A stretch of 64,000 bases of DNA from Cytophaga aurantiaca DSM 3654 (GCF_000379725.1 NZ_KB903654.1:1-64000), one strand, 5' to 3'; counted from the stretch's first letter, positions 16,402 through 25,765 are shown. Notes: generated by a model not told the origin, from the letters alone. Numbers and translations: made by a program.

Positions 16402-17454
16402 CTACTGAAATATTCTAACACAAAATTGCATCACCGATTCGAAATTCGGATTTACATATAGAGGCCGGGCAGTATAAAGGATTTTAGCTCTATGACCTTC
16501 TACGATTGAACGATTAATCAAAGTTAAATCATGCGCATAATGATGTGCAATATCGGCATTTCCGTAAGCATCAGTTGTTGCATCTGTCGCCATGTATAAT
16601 TCCGGATCATTACTATCAATTAAATTATATAAACTTAAATTATTTATTTTTGAATTGTGATATATTTCAAAAACATTCGTAGTCCCATAATAGTCTAAAG
16701 AAGAATTTATTAAAAATTCTTTACCAGTTGAAGAGTTATAAAAATTATTATAATCTCCAGTACTAGGTGCATTCACAGAAAATACATTCGTCCCCCATTC
16801 AGTAATATTCAATGTTGACTGAGTATTTAATGCAACAATACCTTTAATGGTAATTCCTGAAATGGCACCATTTTGTAAACCTAGCCAAAGTGAGGCGCTA
16901 GCTCCAGCAGAATAACCCATTACTATGATTTTGTTCGGATCGATATTATATTTTACTGCATTATCTCTCATATATTCAACAAATGCTTTACAATCATTCA
17001 AACAATCCTTAATCCTTAAGTTATCATCAGAAGGATCAGCAGCATTACCTAACACACGATAATTAGCTCCGGCATAAGCAAATCCATTATTCTCTAAATA
17101 TTTTACTGTAATTAAATCTTTAAATACGGGCCCGATATTCAATGGCAAGTCAAATTGTTTTTTATCACCATATTTAAAAAAACCGCCATGAAATGTAATT
17201 ATTAAAGGTCTAGGTGCACCATAAGGGTAACATCTAATGAAAAATTCGTTGTGCTTATTCGGAGTAGGATTATTGGGATTAGGATAATTCCCCCATATTG
17301 AATCGCTAAGCGTACCTGTTCTTAAATTTATATTTGACGGGCTCGATGGATTAGATATTCCAGTTGGTTTAGGTAATATCGGATCACTTTTTTTATTTGT
17401 ACAGGACAGAAAAAGTAAAATTGCAACGATAAATAATAGACTGTTTTTTTTCAT
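16402..17454 (-). CDS. Lipoprotein alpha/beta hydrolase (carboxylesterase-like)
   Basis: A 350-residue exported esterase. The N terminus is a lipoprotein signal (LLFIVAILLFLSC) with the lipobox Cys near residue 18, so it should be anchored to a membrane. The oxyanion loop is ITFHGGFF, the nucleophile elbow is MGYSAGASASLWLG (GYSAG), and a late HHYAHDL supplies the His. This matches the HGG-type (hormone-sensitive-lipase/Est) families. A paralogue with the same architecture lies directly upstream, and both have similar leaders, so the pair arose by tandem duplication. Substrate unknown. Confidence 0.8.
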   Translation of the reverse strand: MKKNSLLFIVAILLFLSCTNKKSDPILPKPTGISNPSSPSNINLRTGTLSDSIWGNYPNPNNPTPNKHNEFFIRCYPYGAPRPLIITFHGGFFKYGDKKQFDLPLNIGPVFKDLITVKYLENNGFAYAGANYRVLGNAADPSDDNLRIKDCLNDCKAFVEYMRDNAVKYNIDPNKIIVMGYSAGASASLWLGLQNGAISGITIKGIVALNTQSTLNITEWGTNVFSVNAPSTGDYNNFYNSSTGKEFLINSSLDYYGTTNVFEIYHNSKINNLSLYNLIDSNDPELYMATDATTDAYGNADIAHHYAHDLTLINRSIVEGHRAKILYTARPLYVNPNFESVMQFCVRIFQ

Positions 17455-17498
17455 TTAGTATTTGAATTAAAAGTTAAAATATAGCTTAAGAGTTCATT

Positions 17499-17556
17499 AA
17501 AATATCATATATAAAAATGCCCGTCTCGCAACGGGCATTTTTATATATGATATTTT
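17499..17556. terminator. Perfect 26-bp-arm terminator hairpin
   Basis: Arms at 17,499-17,524 and 17,531-17,556 are perfectly complementary over 26 bp around a CTCGCA loop; the core is ATGCCCGT and ACGGGCAT. It sits between the two esterase genes and would end the transcript of the upstream paralogue on the minus strand. A shorter hairpin with the same core follows the ROK gene at 18,780. Confidence 0.85.
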
Positions 17557-17563
17557 CTAATAA

Positions 17564-18721
17564 CTATTGAAATTTACGAATACAAAATTGTATGGCATTT
17601 TCAGAAGGGTCATAATAATAATAATTATTATTATAAGTAGAATTAATGTATGCGATCCTAGCTTTCAATCCTCTGTTTGACGCTCTTACTTTTAATGCTA
17701 ATACATGCGCATAACTATGAACGATTTCTTTATTACCATCATAAAAACACGCCAACAGCAATTCCGGATCAGAACTATCAATCATCCCTAAAAAATTTAA
17801 ATTATTCGCATCAGAATATTCATTAATTTTAGTGACATCGTTTGTACCATACATCAGTTTATAATATTGATTTTGATTATAACCGCCAAAATTCGCATCT
17901 GGGTTATAAGGGTTATAATACTTGTCAAAAACAGCAGTCTGTCCGGTCGGAATAAATACTTTGTCTCTCCAGGTTGGAATATTTAATGTAGCCTGCGGAC
18001 TCATTGCAATAATACCCTTTATATTATTCGCATAATTTTTAGTATTATCCAGTCCCAACCAAAGTGAGGCCGAAGCACCTCCCGATGTACCTAACAAAAT
18101 AATTTTATTGGGATTAATATTATATTGCTCAGCATGTGCAATTATATAGTCTAAGAAATCCTTACAATCCTGTAAGGTATTTTTGGCTGAAAGATTTGAT
18201 AATGTACCATCTGCATTTTTCACCTTTTTATTGCTATTCATGAATGTATATTCGATACTCGCCAAAGCATAGCCTTGTTCATTTAATTGTTCTAGCGTTA
18301 TAACATCATATGGATTGCTAACTGCTGGATTGCTACCAGCTACTGCATTTGGTACGGTAACCGGAATTTCAAATGGATATCCTCCTATAAACCCTCCCCC
18401 ATGGATTGCAATGATGAGTGGCGTAGGTTCAGACTTGGATTTGGGAAAATATCGGATCGTAAAACCATTATCCGGCATATTTAGAAAAGCCGAAGTATTT
18501 CTTCTATCGGGTATATAAACAGCTGGGTCGTAAGTAGTCGTTCTTGTATAAGTACCCTGAGTCTCCATTATAGCATCAGCGTTGCTTAAACGAAGATTCG
18601 CATTTGTCTTTGTTTGTGTTGTTCCTGACTTAGGCAATGCAGCATCATCATTTTTCTTTGTGCACGATGCAAAAAACAAAATTGTTGTACTTAATAATAC
18701 ATAACAGATATTCTTTTTCAT
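17564..18721 (-). CDS. Lipoprotein alpha/beta hydrolase (carboxylesterase-like), paralogue
   Basis: A 385-residue paralogue of the preceding esterase. A lipoprotein signal ends in LFFASC, then come IAIHGGGFIGG for the oxyanion hole, LGTSGGASASLWLG as nucleophile elbow (GTSGG) and VHSYAHVL with the His. The elbow has Gly where the paralogue has Ala. Both proteins share IDSSDPELL-type and NPNKII segments and a C terminus ending CIRKFQ or CVRIFQ. The 45 bp upstream of each start (TTAACTTTTAATTCAAA and neighbours, minus strand) are alike, so promoter and gene were duplicated together. Substrate unknown. Confidence 0.8.
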   Translation of the reverse strand: MKKNICYVLLSTTILFFASCTKKNDDAALPKSGTTQTKTNANLRLSNADAIMETQGTYTRTTTYDPAVYIPDRRNTSAFLNMPDNGFTIRYFPKSKSEPTPLIIAIHGGGFIGGYPFEIPVTVPNAVAGSNPAVSNPYDVITLEQLNEQGYALASIEYTFMNSNKKVKNADGTLSNLSAKNTLQDCKDFLDYIIAHAEQYNINPNKIILLGTSGGASASLWLGLDNTKNYANNIKGIIAMSPQATLNIPTWRDKVFIPTGQTAVFDKYYNPYNPDANFGGYNQNQYYKLMYGTNDVTKINEYSDANNLNFLGMIDSSDPELLLACFYDGNKEIVHSYAHVLALKVRASNRGLKARIAYINSTYNNNYYYYDPSENAIQFCIRKFQ

Positions 18722-18779
18722 TTGGTATTTTGAATTAAAAGTTAAAATATAGCTTAAAGAAGTATAAAATATAAAAACA

Positions 18780-18807
18780 AAAATGCCCGTCTCTCCACGG
18801 GCATTTT
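18780..18807. terminator. Terminator hairpin with ATGCCCGT core
   Basis: AAAATGCCCGT at 18,780-18,790 and ACGGGCATTTT at 18,797-18,807 flank CTCTCC. It lies between the upstream esterase start and the ROK gene stop, so on the minus strand it terminates the ROK transcript. The core is shared with the hairpin at 17,499-17,556. Confidence 0.8.
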
Positions 18808-18824
18808 CTATATAATTATATTAA

Positions 18825-19763
18825 TTAGATAGCTTCCATGATCAAACCTGCAGCACCTAACAAACCTGCATCGTTCTCTAACGTAGCTTTACCGATATAC
18901 ATATCATCTGTATAATAGGTTGGCAAATGCTGTAACATTGCTTTTTTCAAGTTTGGAACAAAATAATCAAAGGCACCTGAGATACCGCCACCTAATAAGA
19001 TGTTATTGATATCCATTACACGTACAATGTTTACAAGACTTTCACCAATGATTGTACCGATATCGTTCCACACAGCAATAGCCAATGCATCTCCTTTAGA
19101 CACATGATCCGCAATTACTTTAGGCGACAATTCTGCTTCTTTATGTAAACTGCTTTTCTTTGCAGTATCTAATGCAAGCTGTTCTTTTGTATATGCGATC
19201 AGGTGATTGATACCAACCTGATTTTCTAAGGACTTCCCTCTTGTTGTAAGCATGTGTCCAACCTCTGTACCGTTACCACGGCCGCCGAGAAACAACTTGC
19301 CGCTCATCATCACACCGGAACCAACTCCTGTACCCAATGCCAGCAATAAAAATGTTTGCATACGCTGTTTGTTCGAACCGAAATAATATTCTCCCAACGC
19401 AGCGCACTTCGCATCGTTTTCAATTTTAAAATGGATCTGAGGAAATTCAGAACGAAGGATCTCAACAATCGGTACATTAACGATCGATGGAATGTTTGGC
19501 AACAATACTACTTTCGTTCTATCCAATGAAAGCAAGCCCGGCCAGCCGATACCAACACCTTTTACAACCGGATATTTTTTTAAATACTCTCCGATTTCTT
19601 TTTTCATGGATTCAACAAAACCAATTCCGTTCACCCAATCAGCCGTCATAAAACGGGTCGCGTGCTGGATCTCACCTTCAGGAGTAACCAAACCAAATTT
19701 TACCGAAGTTCCGCCAACATCAATTCCTAAAATCATTTGCTTATTATTTTGTTCTTTACTCAT
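18825..19763 (-). CDS. ROK family sugar kinase, glucokinase-like, without the ROK zinc motif
   Basis: A 312-residue cytoplasmic kinase. The phosphate loop is LGIDVGGTSVKFG, and the ROK sugar-binding parts are GIGWPGLLSLD, IENDAKCAALGEYYFG with the catalytic Asp, ALGTGVGSGVMMSGKLF and GTEVGHML. The usual CxCGxxGCxE zinc site after EVGH is absent: the segment reads TTRGKSLENQVGI with no Cys. That resembles polyphosphate/ATP glucokinases more than repressor-type ROK proteins. The end, ILLGGGISGAFDYF and NDAGLLGAA, is typical. Glucose phosphorylation is the likely role. Confidence 0.88.
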   Translation of the reverse strand: MSKEQNNKQMILGIDVGGTSVKFGLVTPEGEIQHATRFMTADWVNGIGFVESMKKEIGEYLKKYPVVKGVGIGWPGLLSLDRTKVVLLPNIPSIVNVPIVEILRSEFPQIHFKIENDAKCAALGEYYFGSNKQRMQTFLLLALGTGVGSGVMMSGKLFLGGRGNGTEVGHMLTTRGKSLENQVGINHLIAYTKEQLALDTAKKSSLHKEAELSPKVIADHVSKGDALAIAVWNDIGTIIGESLVNIVRVMDINNILLGGGISGAFDYFVPNLKKAMLQHLPTYYTDDMYIGKATLENDAGLLGAAGLIMEAI

Positions 19764-19876
19764 TCAATTTGTTCTTGTAAAATCACTTCAATAAGAACGT
19801 GCTATTTTTCAGCATTCTAAAATAGGAAATTCTATTTGAATTAGAAACTCTAAATAAAAGTAGAACCGGATTCTAC

Positions 19877-21040
19877 TTAAAGTTCTTCCTGCGCCTCCTT
19901 TGAAATCGGCTCTTTAAGCGTCAGTTTTAACCAGATCAAACCTATCATGGCTGCTGTAAGCGATGAAAGCATGATCGTAATTTTAGAACCGGAAATAATA
20001 GCATGGTCGTCAAAGGCAAGCAGGGTAATGAAGATCGACATCGTAAAACCGATGCCTCCCAAACAGGCAACTGCTAGTATCTGCATCCATTTCAAGTCTT
20101 TAGGTATGGAACAAATACCTGTCCATACAGCAATGGCACAGAACAATGTAATACCAAGGGGTTTACCCACAACCAATCCTAAGAAAATACCGATACTGTT
20201 TGAACTCAACAACGCTTCAGTCCAGTTGTTATCAATAAGGATGCAGGTATTGGCCAATGCAAAAACGGGAAGAATAATAAACGCTACCGGTTTACTTAAA
20301 AAGTGTTCTAGTTTTATAGAAATAGAGTCCGGATCTCCTTTTCCAAATGGAATTACAAAAGCCAGAATAACTCCTGTAATGGTTGCATGCACACCCGAGT
20401 GCAGCATGAAATACCACATACCCACACCACCCAATAGATAGGGCCATAGTACATTTACATTGCGTCGATTCAGTATAAAGAGAATTCCTAAAATAGCTCC
20501 GGCAATACCAAGATTCATGAGATCAATTCCTTTAGAATAGAAGATTGCAATGGTAAAGATTGCACCAAGATCATCAATCACTGCCAGTGCTGTAAGAAAT
20601 ACTTTCAATGAAAGCGGTACTCTGTTTCCCAATAAAGATAATATCCCAACAGCAAAAGCAATATCGGTAGCCATTGGAATTCCTGATCCCGATTGAAATG
20701 GAGTACCCACGTTAAAGAACATATGAATGCCTGCGGGCACAAGCATACCACCCAAGGCTGCAACAATTGGAAGCAGCGCTTTTTTAAAGTTTGAAAGTTC
20801 ACCCGCATACACTTCGCGCTCCAGTTCTAAACCAATTAACAAAAAGAAGATGGTCATTAAACCATCATTCACATAATGTTCTATAGTATGTGATCCGATA
20901 GAAATTTCCCAAAAACCGATGTATGTATGTCCCAGCGAAGAATTAGCAAGCACTAAGGAAACAATCGTAGCAAGAATCAATACAATACCTCCTGCCTTTT
21001 CATTTTCAAGGAAGTTCTTATACATTTGAGTAACTTTCAT
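19877..21040 (-). CDS. nhaA: Na+/H+ antiporter NhaA
   Basis: NhaA exchanges protons for sodium across the inner membrane and sets cytoplasmic pH and sodium. At 387 residues it has the expected length and about 12 hydrophobic segments. Diagnostic pieces are FLENEKAGGIVLILATIVSL, NDGLMTIFFLLIGLELEREV, GSGIPMATDIAFAVGIL and the ion-binding pair in LAVIDDLGAIFTIA, with two adjacent Asp. GIGFTMSIFITLLAF lies near the end. It is a single gene between divergent or unrelated neighbours. Confidence 0.96.
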   Translation of the reverse strand: MKVTQMYKNFLENEKAGGIVLILATIVSLVLANSSLGHTYIGFWEISIGSHTIEHYVNDGLMTIFFLLIGLELEREVYAGELSNFKKALLPIVAALGGMLVPAGIHMFFNVGTPFQSGSGIPMATDIAFAVGILSLLGNRVPLSLKVFLTALAVIDDLGAIFTIAIFYSKGIDLMNLGIAGAILGILFILNRRNVNVLWPYLLGGVGMWYFMLHSGVHATITGVILAFVIPFGKGDPDSISIKLEHFLSKPVAFIILPVFALANTCILIDNNWTEALLSSNSIGIFLGLVVGKPLGITLFCAIAVWTGICSIPKDLKWMQILAVACLGGIGFTMSIFITLLAFDDHAIISGSKITIMLSSLTAAMIGLIWLKLTLKEPISKEAQEEL

Positions 21041-21195
21041 CAGTTCGTAATTATTCGTTTGAAGGAATAGAAATATCTAAGGGCCAAACAAAAATAGAAA
21101 GTTCTGTACAGGTATCTCATAAAAGATGCGATATTTCAGATAAAATATCATAAATACGCTGCTATTCAACCGATTAATTTATAAGATTTATACGC

Positions 21196-22284
21196 ATGCC
21201 AGCATTCCGCTTACATATTTTGAATGAACGTTTTACAACGGAAGAAATTCTTTTATGGAATGGCATACATGCAAATAGCTATACGGCTGAAACCCTTACC
21301 TATTGCAAGCTGTGGCTGGAAGGCAAACAAGAGTTTGAATTAAAAACATCCGGTTCGACAGGAACACCTAAAATCATACACATTCAGCGCAGTCAGATCG
21401 AAGCAAGCGCCACAGCTACCTTACATTTTTTTAATCTGCAGCCGGGCGACGCCGTATGTTGTCCATTGAGCATTCATGTCATCGGCGGACAAATGATGCT
21501 GTATCGCAGTATGATCGGCGGCTTGGATCTGTATGTGATTCCGCCGAGTAAACAGTTAGATGATTTAGATACTACGATTGACTATGCGTTTATGCCGATT
21601 GCTGCACTACAGTTGTTTGAGGTATTAACACACCAGCCGGAAAAAATAGCTGTACTCAATAAACTAAAACATTTGCTGATCGGCGGAAGCACAATCACCG
21701 ATGCACTGTTCAAACAAATACAGCATTCGCTAAGCTGTGCTGTATGGCAATCGTATGGCATGACCGAAACCGTTTCGCATATTGCCCTGCGCAGCATTCA
21801 TCCTGTAACAGCGGAATCATATACTTTGCTGGAACATATTGAAGCAGGCATTGATGAGCGTTCATGCCTTAAGATCAAAGCTGCAGTGAGTAACAATGAA
21901 TGGATCCAAACCAATGATTGTGTAGAGCTGTTAGACGATAGACATTTTATATTTCAGGGAAGAATGGATTTCACTGTAAATTCCGGAGGTGTTAAAATTC
22001 AGGTTGAGCCGATTGAAAAAATAATCGATGTGTTGTTTTCAGAATTAGATATTCATGCTGCCTTCTTTGTGGGCGGAGTTGCAGACAATGCATTAGGTGA
22101 CCGATTAATTTTAGCTGTAGATCGCATTGCCATCGATTCAGCGCAACACGATTATCTATTCAAAAAATTAAGCGAAGTACTGCCCAGATACCACGTTCCT
22201 AAAGATATTCATACCATTGTATTCGAGTATACCCCTTCAGGAAAAATCGACAGAAAAAAATCACTGCAAAAAATAAAGGGATAG
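21196..22284 (+). CDS. menE: O-succinylbenzoate-CoA ligase (AMP-binding)
   Basis: This 362-residue adenylate-forming enzyme most likely activates o-succinylbenzoate with CoA in menaquinone synthesis. The P-loop is KTSGSTGTPKIIHI. Later motifs are SYGMTETVSHIALR, FQGRMDFTVNSGGVKIQ and TPSGKIDRKK with the catalytic Lys. It is shorter than the roughly 450-residue enzymes of Bacillus or E. coli, as is common in Bacteroidota. menB lies in the same window at 44,084 but not in the same operon. A different acyl-CoA ligase role cannot be fully excluded. Confidence 0.85.
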   Translation: MPAFRLHILNERFTTEEILLWNGIHANSYTAETLTYCKLWLEGKQEFELKTSGSTGTPKIIHIQRSQIEASATATLHFFNLQPGDAVCCPLSIHVIGGQMMLYRSMIGGLDLYVIPPSKQLDDLDTTIDYAFMPIAALQLFEVLTHQPEKIAVLNKLKHLLIGGSTITDALFKQIQHSLSCAVWQSYGMTETVSHIALRSIHPVTAESYTLLEHIEAGIDERSCLKIKAAVSNNEWIQTNDCVELLDDRHFIFQGRMDFTVNSGGVKIQVEPIEKIIDVLFSELDIHAAFFVGGVADNALGDRLILAVDRIAIDSAQHDYLFKKLSEVLPRYHVPKDIHTIVFEYTPSGKIDRKKSLQKIKG

Positions 22285-22312
22285 ATTTATAAAAATCTAT
22301 CCCTTTATTTTT
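22269..22312. terminator. Bidirectional terminator
   Basis: Perfect 20-bp arms at 22,269-22,288 and 22,293-22,312 around ATAA, with A-run and T-run ends. The hairpin includes the menE stop codon and serves convergent genes on both strands. Confidence 0.85.
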
Positions 22313-22325
22313 AATTCCAGTTCAA

Positions 22326-23138
22326 TTAATCTTTGCTCAACGGAATATTAATACCAGCTGCTAAGATAAGCTGAGCAGAAAAAAAATTCTGATTAGCTAC
22401 ACCTTCTCCATAAATTTTATCGTGTGTATAGCGTGCGTAGGCACCTTTCACCGCAGCTTCTAAAAAGAAGTAGCGGTAAATATCATAGCGAACAGCTGTT
22501 CCTAACGTAAACACATAACCAGCAACTCTAAACGGTCCGTCTCTATGGTTTCCAAGTACATAAGATTCTGTTTTTGGAACCAATACACCACCACCTGCTT
22601 TAAACAACGCACTCACCTTATGATGCGTATTCAACGATTTATACAATACCTGTCTTTTAACAAGACTAACGGTTAGATAATTATTTCCATTTGTATGTTC
22701 ATAATGAAAGAATGGCGCAGTCACCGTTGTATCCTGATTATACTGTATGCCTCTGATCTCTCCGGTCATATTCACCGTTTGTCCTTCGGTAACAATATAC
22801 TTTAAGTGATCCCAGCCCCCTTCTATACCCCAGTCTCCTTTGTTGTTGAAGAAGTATCCGCCATAAAATACATATTGAGGAACGGTAAGAGGTTTATTGA
22901 AAAAATTATCCATATCCGGACTGTCATGCGCTTTCGCATTGTGCATCACAAAATCATAATCATCGGTTTTATTATCCTGAAAATGTACATCGCTGCGTGT
23001 ATAAGCGTCTCTGTGATATCCCCATGTTACATAAAATGTCCCATGCATTTTTTTCTTTTTTGTAGCGGTAGAATCCTGCGCATACGAGTATTGACAAAGC
23101 ATGGCAAACAACAATCCAATTAACGTAATTTGTTTCAT
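22326..23138 (-). CDS. Secreted, probably outer-membrane protein of unknown function
   Basis: A 270-residue protein with a clear signal peptide, QITLIGLLFAMLCQYSYAQ, when started at 23,138; a frame from 23,165 would add nine residues ahead of the Lys-containing start. The mature part alternates aromatic and polar strands (FYVTWGYHRDAY, YVFYGGYFFNNKGDWGIEGG, LAAGINIPL), as in Bacteroidota outer-membrane beta-barrels. No family can be named. It is convergent with menE. Confidence 0.65.
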   Translation of the reverse strand: MKQITLIGLLFAMLCQYSYAQDSTATKKKKMHGTFYVTWGYHRDAYTRSDVHFQDNKTDDYDFVMHNAKAHDSPDMDNFFNKPLTVPQYVFYGGYFFNNKGDWGIEGGWDHLKYIVTEGQTVNMTGEIRGIQYNQDTTVTAPFFHYEHTNGNNYLTVSLVKRQVLYKSLNTHHKVSALFKAGGGVLVPKTESYVLGNHRDGPFRVAGYVFTLGTAVRYDIYRYFFLEAAVKGAYARYTHDKIYGEGVANQNFFSAQLILAAGINIPLSKD

Positions 23139-23291
23139 AAATATGATTAATCCTGAATAAAGCAATACCCCAAAAATACAGGTTTTTAACTCATTTTATA
23201 CGAAATAACAATCATTTAATTTGCTCAGAATTGCTTCAGAATGTTTCGATGAATTGAAGAATAAAACTTTATTTTTTACTATTTTTACTCT

Positions 23292-24026
23292 ATGTTAAAG
23301 CCCATTGGTATTGAAGGAATATATGTTGTGCATGCCAAAAGCGGCTATGAAATACACGAGAACCATGTAAACGCACTGTTTAAAGCACATGGCTTAGAGC
23401 ATGTATTTATGACAGACGGCGACCCCAGTTTGTTTAAAGAAGAATTATTGAACAAGTACTTTACGCCTACCATAAAAGATAAACTGTCAAACGGAGTTTT
23501 GTCCTGCACCTTAAATCACATCTTGTGTTATGAAGCGGTGGTAAAAAACACTAACCGCTATGCACTGATATTCGAAAACGATCCGTTTTTTATTGGTGAT
23601 TTTAAAAAAGACATCTCTAGAATTGTTGAAGAAGCAAATAGCTTAGAGCCTGGTTTTATTATCTCTCTTGAAAATACCTCTCTGCGATTTCCTCCATACA
23701 AACTCGTTAACAAAAAGCAGCTTTTATATCCTGCTACACAAGGCCGATGTGCAGGTGCTTACTTAATAGACAATAAAGCGGCACATCAAATGTTAGCGGA
23801 TCTGCAGACACACAAATGCAATGAAGTAATTGATTGGTGGCACAACACACTAATTAAAAACAATGTTGTAAAAATGTATTGGGCATATCCAGCCATTACA
23901 GAGCAAGGCTCACATAACGGTTTATTATCTTCAACCATTTCAACCAAAGAGCGCAGCAGGAAACGCAGAATAAAATGGTTTGTACAACGCATGTATAAAA
24001 CATATTTTCTTCATTTCATTAAATAA
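23292..24026 (+). CDS. Glycosyltransferase family 25 protein
   Basis: A 244-residue cytoplasmic glycosyltransferase of the LPS/GT25 type, which moves galactose or a related sugar onto surface glycans. The signs are GIYVVHAKSGYEIHENH at the start, LSCTLNHILCYEAVVK, the acidic metal motif YALIFENDPFFIGDF (FEND in place of LEDD), and GRCAGAYLIDNKAA late in the domain. No other glycan genes are near. It is followed at once by a strong terminator. Confidence 0.82.
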   Translation: MLKPIGIEGIYVVHAKSGYEIHENHVNALFKAHGLEHVFMTDGDPSLFKEELLNKYFTPTIKDKLSNGVLSCTLNHILCYEAVVKNTNRYALIFENDPFFIGDFKKDISRIVEEANSLEPGFIISLENTSLRFPPYKLVNKKQLLYPATQGRCAGAYLIDNKAAHQMLADLQTHKCNEVIDWWHNTLIKNNVVKMYWAYPAITEQGSHNGLLSSTISTKERSRKRRIKWFVQRMYKTYFLHFIK

Positions 24027-24080
24027 AAAACTTCCCGTCTCGACCCCGATAGTTATCTGGGTCGAGACGGGAAGTTTTTT
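24025..24080. terminator. Perfect 22-bp-arm bidirectional terminator
   Basis: Arms at 24,025-24,046 and 24,059-24,080 are perfectly complementary over 22 bp (core CTTCCCGTCTCGACCC) around a 12-nt loop, with A-run and T-run ends. It separates the convergent glycosyltransferase gene and the 24,105 gene. Confidence 0.9.
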
Positions 24081-24104
24081 TATTTAATCTATTTGAAATA
24101 TGAA

Positions 24105-24626
24105 TTATCTGTATTTTTTCAAAAATTCATCTGCAATCTTTTTCTCGTCCAGAACAATCGGATTTTTTGCAACATCAATCGGATAGTCGCATTCAACCTT
24201 TTCAAAATCTGTGATTCGAAGCGCTACATTTGGTAAGCCCAAGTCTTTGTCTTTCGAGCTTACATCAATAAATTCGAAATCTAAAATAGCCAACAAACTG
24301 GAATCAACTTTTGACTTTGATAAAATATCGATCACTTTGTCTTTCAGCAAATCTGTATGTGCAAGATTCAGAGAGTCTAATTTCATTTCGATCAAACGTT
24401 CTCTAAAATCGTAATACTCATCTTTAATTGCTCCGATCAATTCATCTGCAAAATCTCCATCTTCGAAATCATTTTCATCGATGTATTCTGTAGCAATTAA
24501 CTCTTCTCCCCAAATTTTAATAACTAAATCTGAATCTTCTACTACGAGTTCAATCTCTTTTTCCTGAAGCTTAATACCTGCTTCGTCTTCAGCTAATTCT
24601 ACTAATTTTTCAGTTAGGATATTCAT
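24105..24626 (-). CDS. Acidic protein of unknown function
   Basis: Not recognised. The 173-residue protein is strongly acidic (for example EYIDENDFEDGDFADELIGA) and has no signal peptide or membrane segment, so it should be cytoplasmic. Regular hydrophobic spacing suggests a folded alpha/beta domain. It is divergent from the 24,800 gene, with about 170 bp between the starts. Length, composition and the clean start with terminator support a real gene. Confidence 0.6.
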   Translation of the reverse strand: MNILTEKLVELAEDEAGIKLQEKEIELVVEDSDLVIKIWGEELIATEYIDENDFEDGDFADELIGAIKDEYYDFRERLIEMKLDSLNLAHTDLLKDKVIDILSKSKVDSSLLAILDFEFIDVSSKDKDLGLPNVALRITDFEKVECDYPIDVAKNPIVLDEKKIADEFLKKYR

Positions 24627-24799
24627 TGTTGTTTGATTCTGCTATATCTTTCCTCAATTAGACAAACGCTTCTTACATCGTGTCTCATTTGATTTCAAAT
24701 ATAAAAATTTAAATAGTCGTTTTGAAAATGTAACTTTGTTTAAATATTAAGTTGGTTAGAATTTTTGATAATTCCCGATTATAAAAATAATAAGTTGCC

Positions 24800-25522
24800 A
24801 TGAATTTTAAAAACATTACGATAGAATATCATTATTTAGATGTTCCAGCACCTTTCTGCTATACTAAAACCCTAAAAATCAATGCAACAGAAACTTTTTT
24901 ACAAGTCGATTATTTACTAACCTATACCGACCGGGAAGATTTCAGCGTTGAAGAATTAGAGGAAGAAGGCTTTACAGGCGATGACAATGAAAGCTGGACG
25001 GGAAAACTAGACCTGAACTGGCTAGACAGCATAAAACAGATTATAGCTCTTCCCAAAGGTAATAAAGCAAGTTCAGCCAACGAATGTATTCTGCATGTAG
25101 ATGGCAAATCAATTGAAACATATGGCAACGAAATCCAATGGGATTATTTTATTCAGGAAATTACACAAGCCATATATGAAACTGCTGCATGGGAACAGCC
25201 ATTAACAATACGTTTTTGTAAAAAGGATACCGATAAAGCTTCCATTCAAAAATTGCAGATTTCATTTGCAAATAAAACAGCAAACTTAAATATAGGTGAA
25301 AAGAATAGTTCTGTTGAATGGACGACCATTCAGCAGTTATTAAAACTGTATTACTTACAGGAATTTCTGGAAGGCGAGCATACAAACAAAGTACCTAATC
25401 AAGCAGGAATATACACGGATCCAAGCGATGGTTCATGGTACGACATTAAAAATGCATCTGCTTCTTTAAGCAAAGAACAAAAAGAAACATTACTAAAGGT
25501 CTTAGAAGAAATATTTGATTAA
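24800..25522 (+). CDS. Protein of unknown function
   Basis: Not recognised. This 240-residue cytoplasmic protein is acidic with several Trp (DDNESWTGKLDLNWLDSI, VSIETYGNEIQWDYF-like segments). There are no transmembrane segments. The C terminus, LSKEQKETLLKVLEEIFD, is a helix. The gene stands alone, divergent from the acidic protein gene and followed by a heptamer-repeat region. Confidence 0.6.
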   Translation: MNFKNITIEYHYLDVPAPFCYTKTLKINATETFLQVDYLLTYTDREDFSVEELEEEGFTGDDNESWTGKLDLNWLDSIKQIIALPKGNKASSANECILHVDGKSIETYGNEIQWDYFIQEITQAIYETAAWEQPLTIRFCKKDTDKASIQKLQISFANKTANLNIGEKNSSVEWTTIQQLLKLYYLQEFLEGEHTNKVPNQAGIYTDPSDGSWYDIKNASASLSKEQKETLLKVLEEIFD

Positions 25523-25604
25523 TCGTGCATCGAGTGTCAGATGAGAGAATGCATCTGACCTCGGTAAGCACTTTAGTCGAGTTGAAAAAATGGATTAAAA
25601 AAAG

Positions 25605-25755
25605 TCTTAGTATAGAGTACGGAGTACAAAGTACTTCTATGCTAAACAAAACCAGAAAGAGATTATTTTTTTTGAATAACCAATTTTTCGGATAAGAACC
25701 GACTATAAAATCTAAGTCGTCTTTATACTAAGTACTCTGTACTCAATACTTTTCT
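25605..25755. repeat. Inverted pair of heptamer repeat arrays
   Basis: At about 25,609-25,640 the sequence runs AGTATAG, AGTACGG, AGTACAA, AGTACTT. At 25,720-25,752 the opposite strand reads AGTATTG, AGTACAG, AGTACTT, AGTATAA. So two seven-base arrays face each other across about 80 bp and could fold into a large hairpin. The same heptamers appear at 15,250-15,292. Confidence 0.7.
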
Positions 25756-25765
25756 CGTCTAGAAA

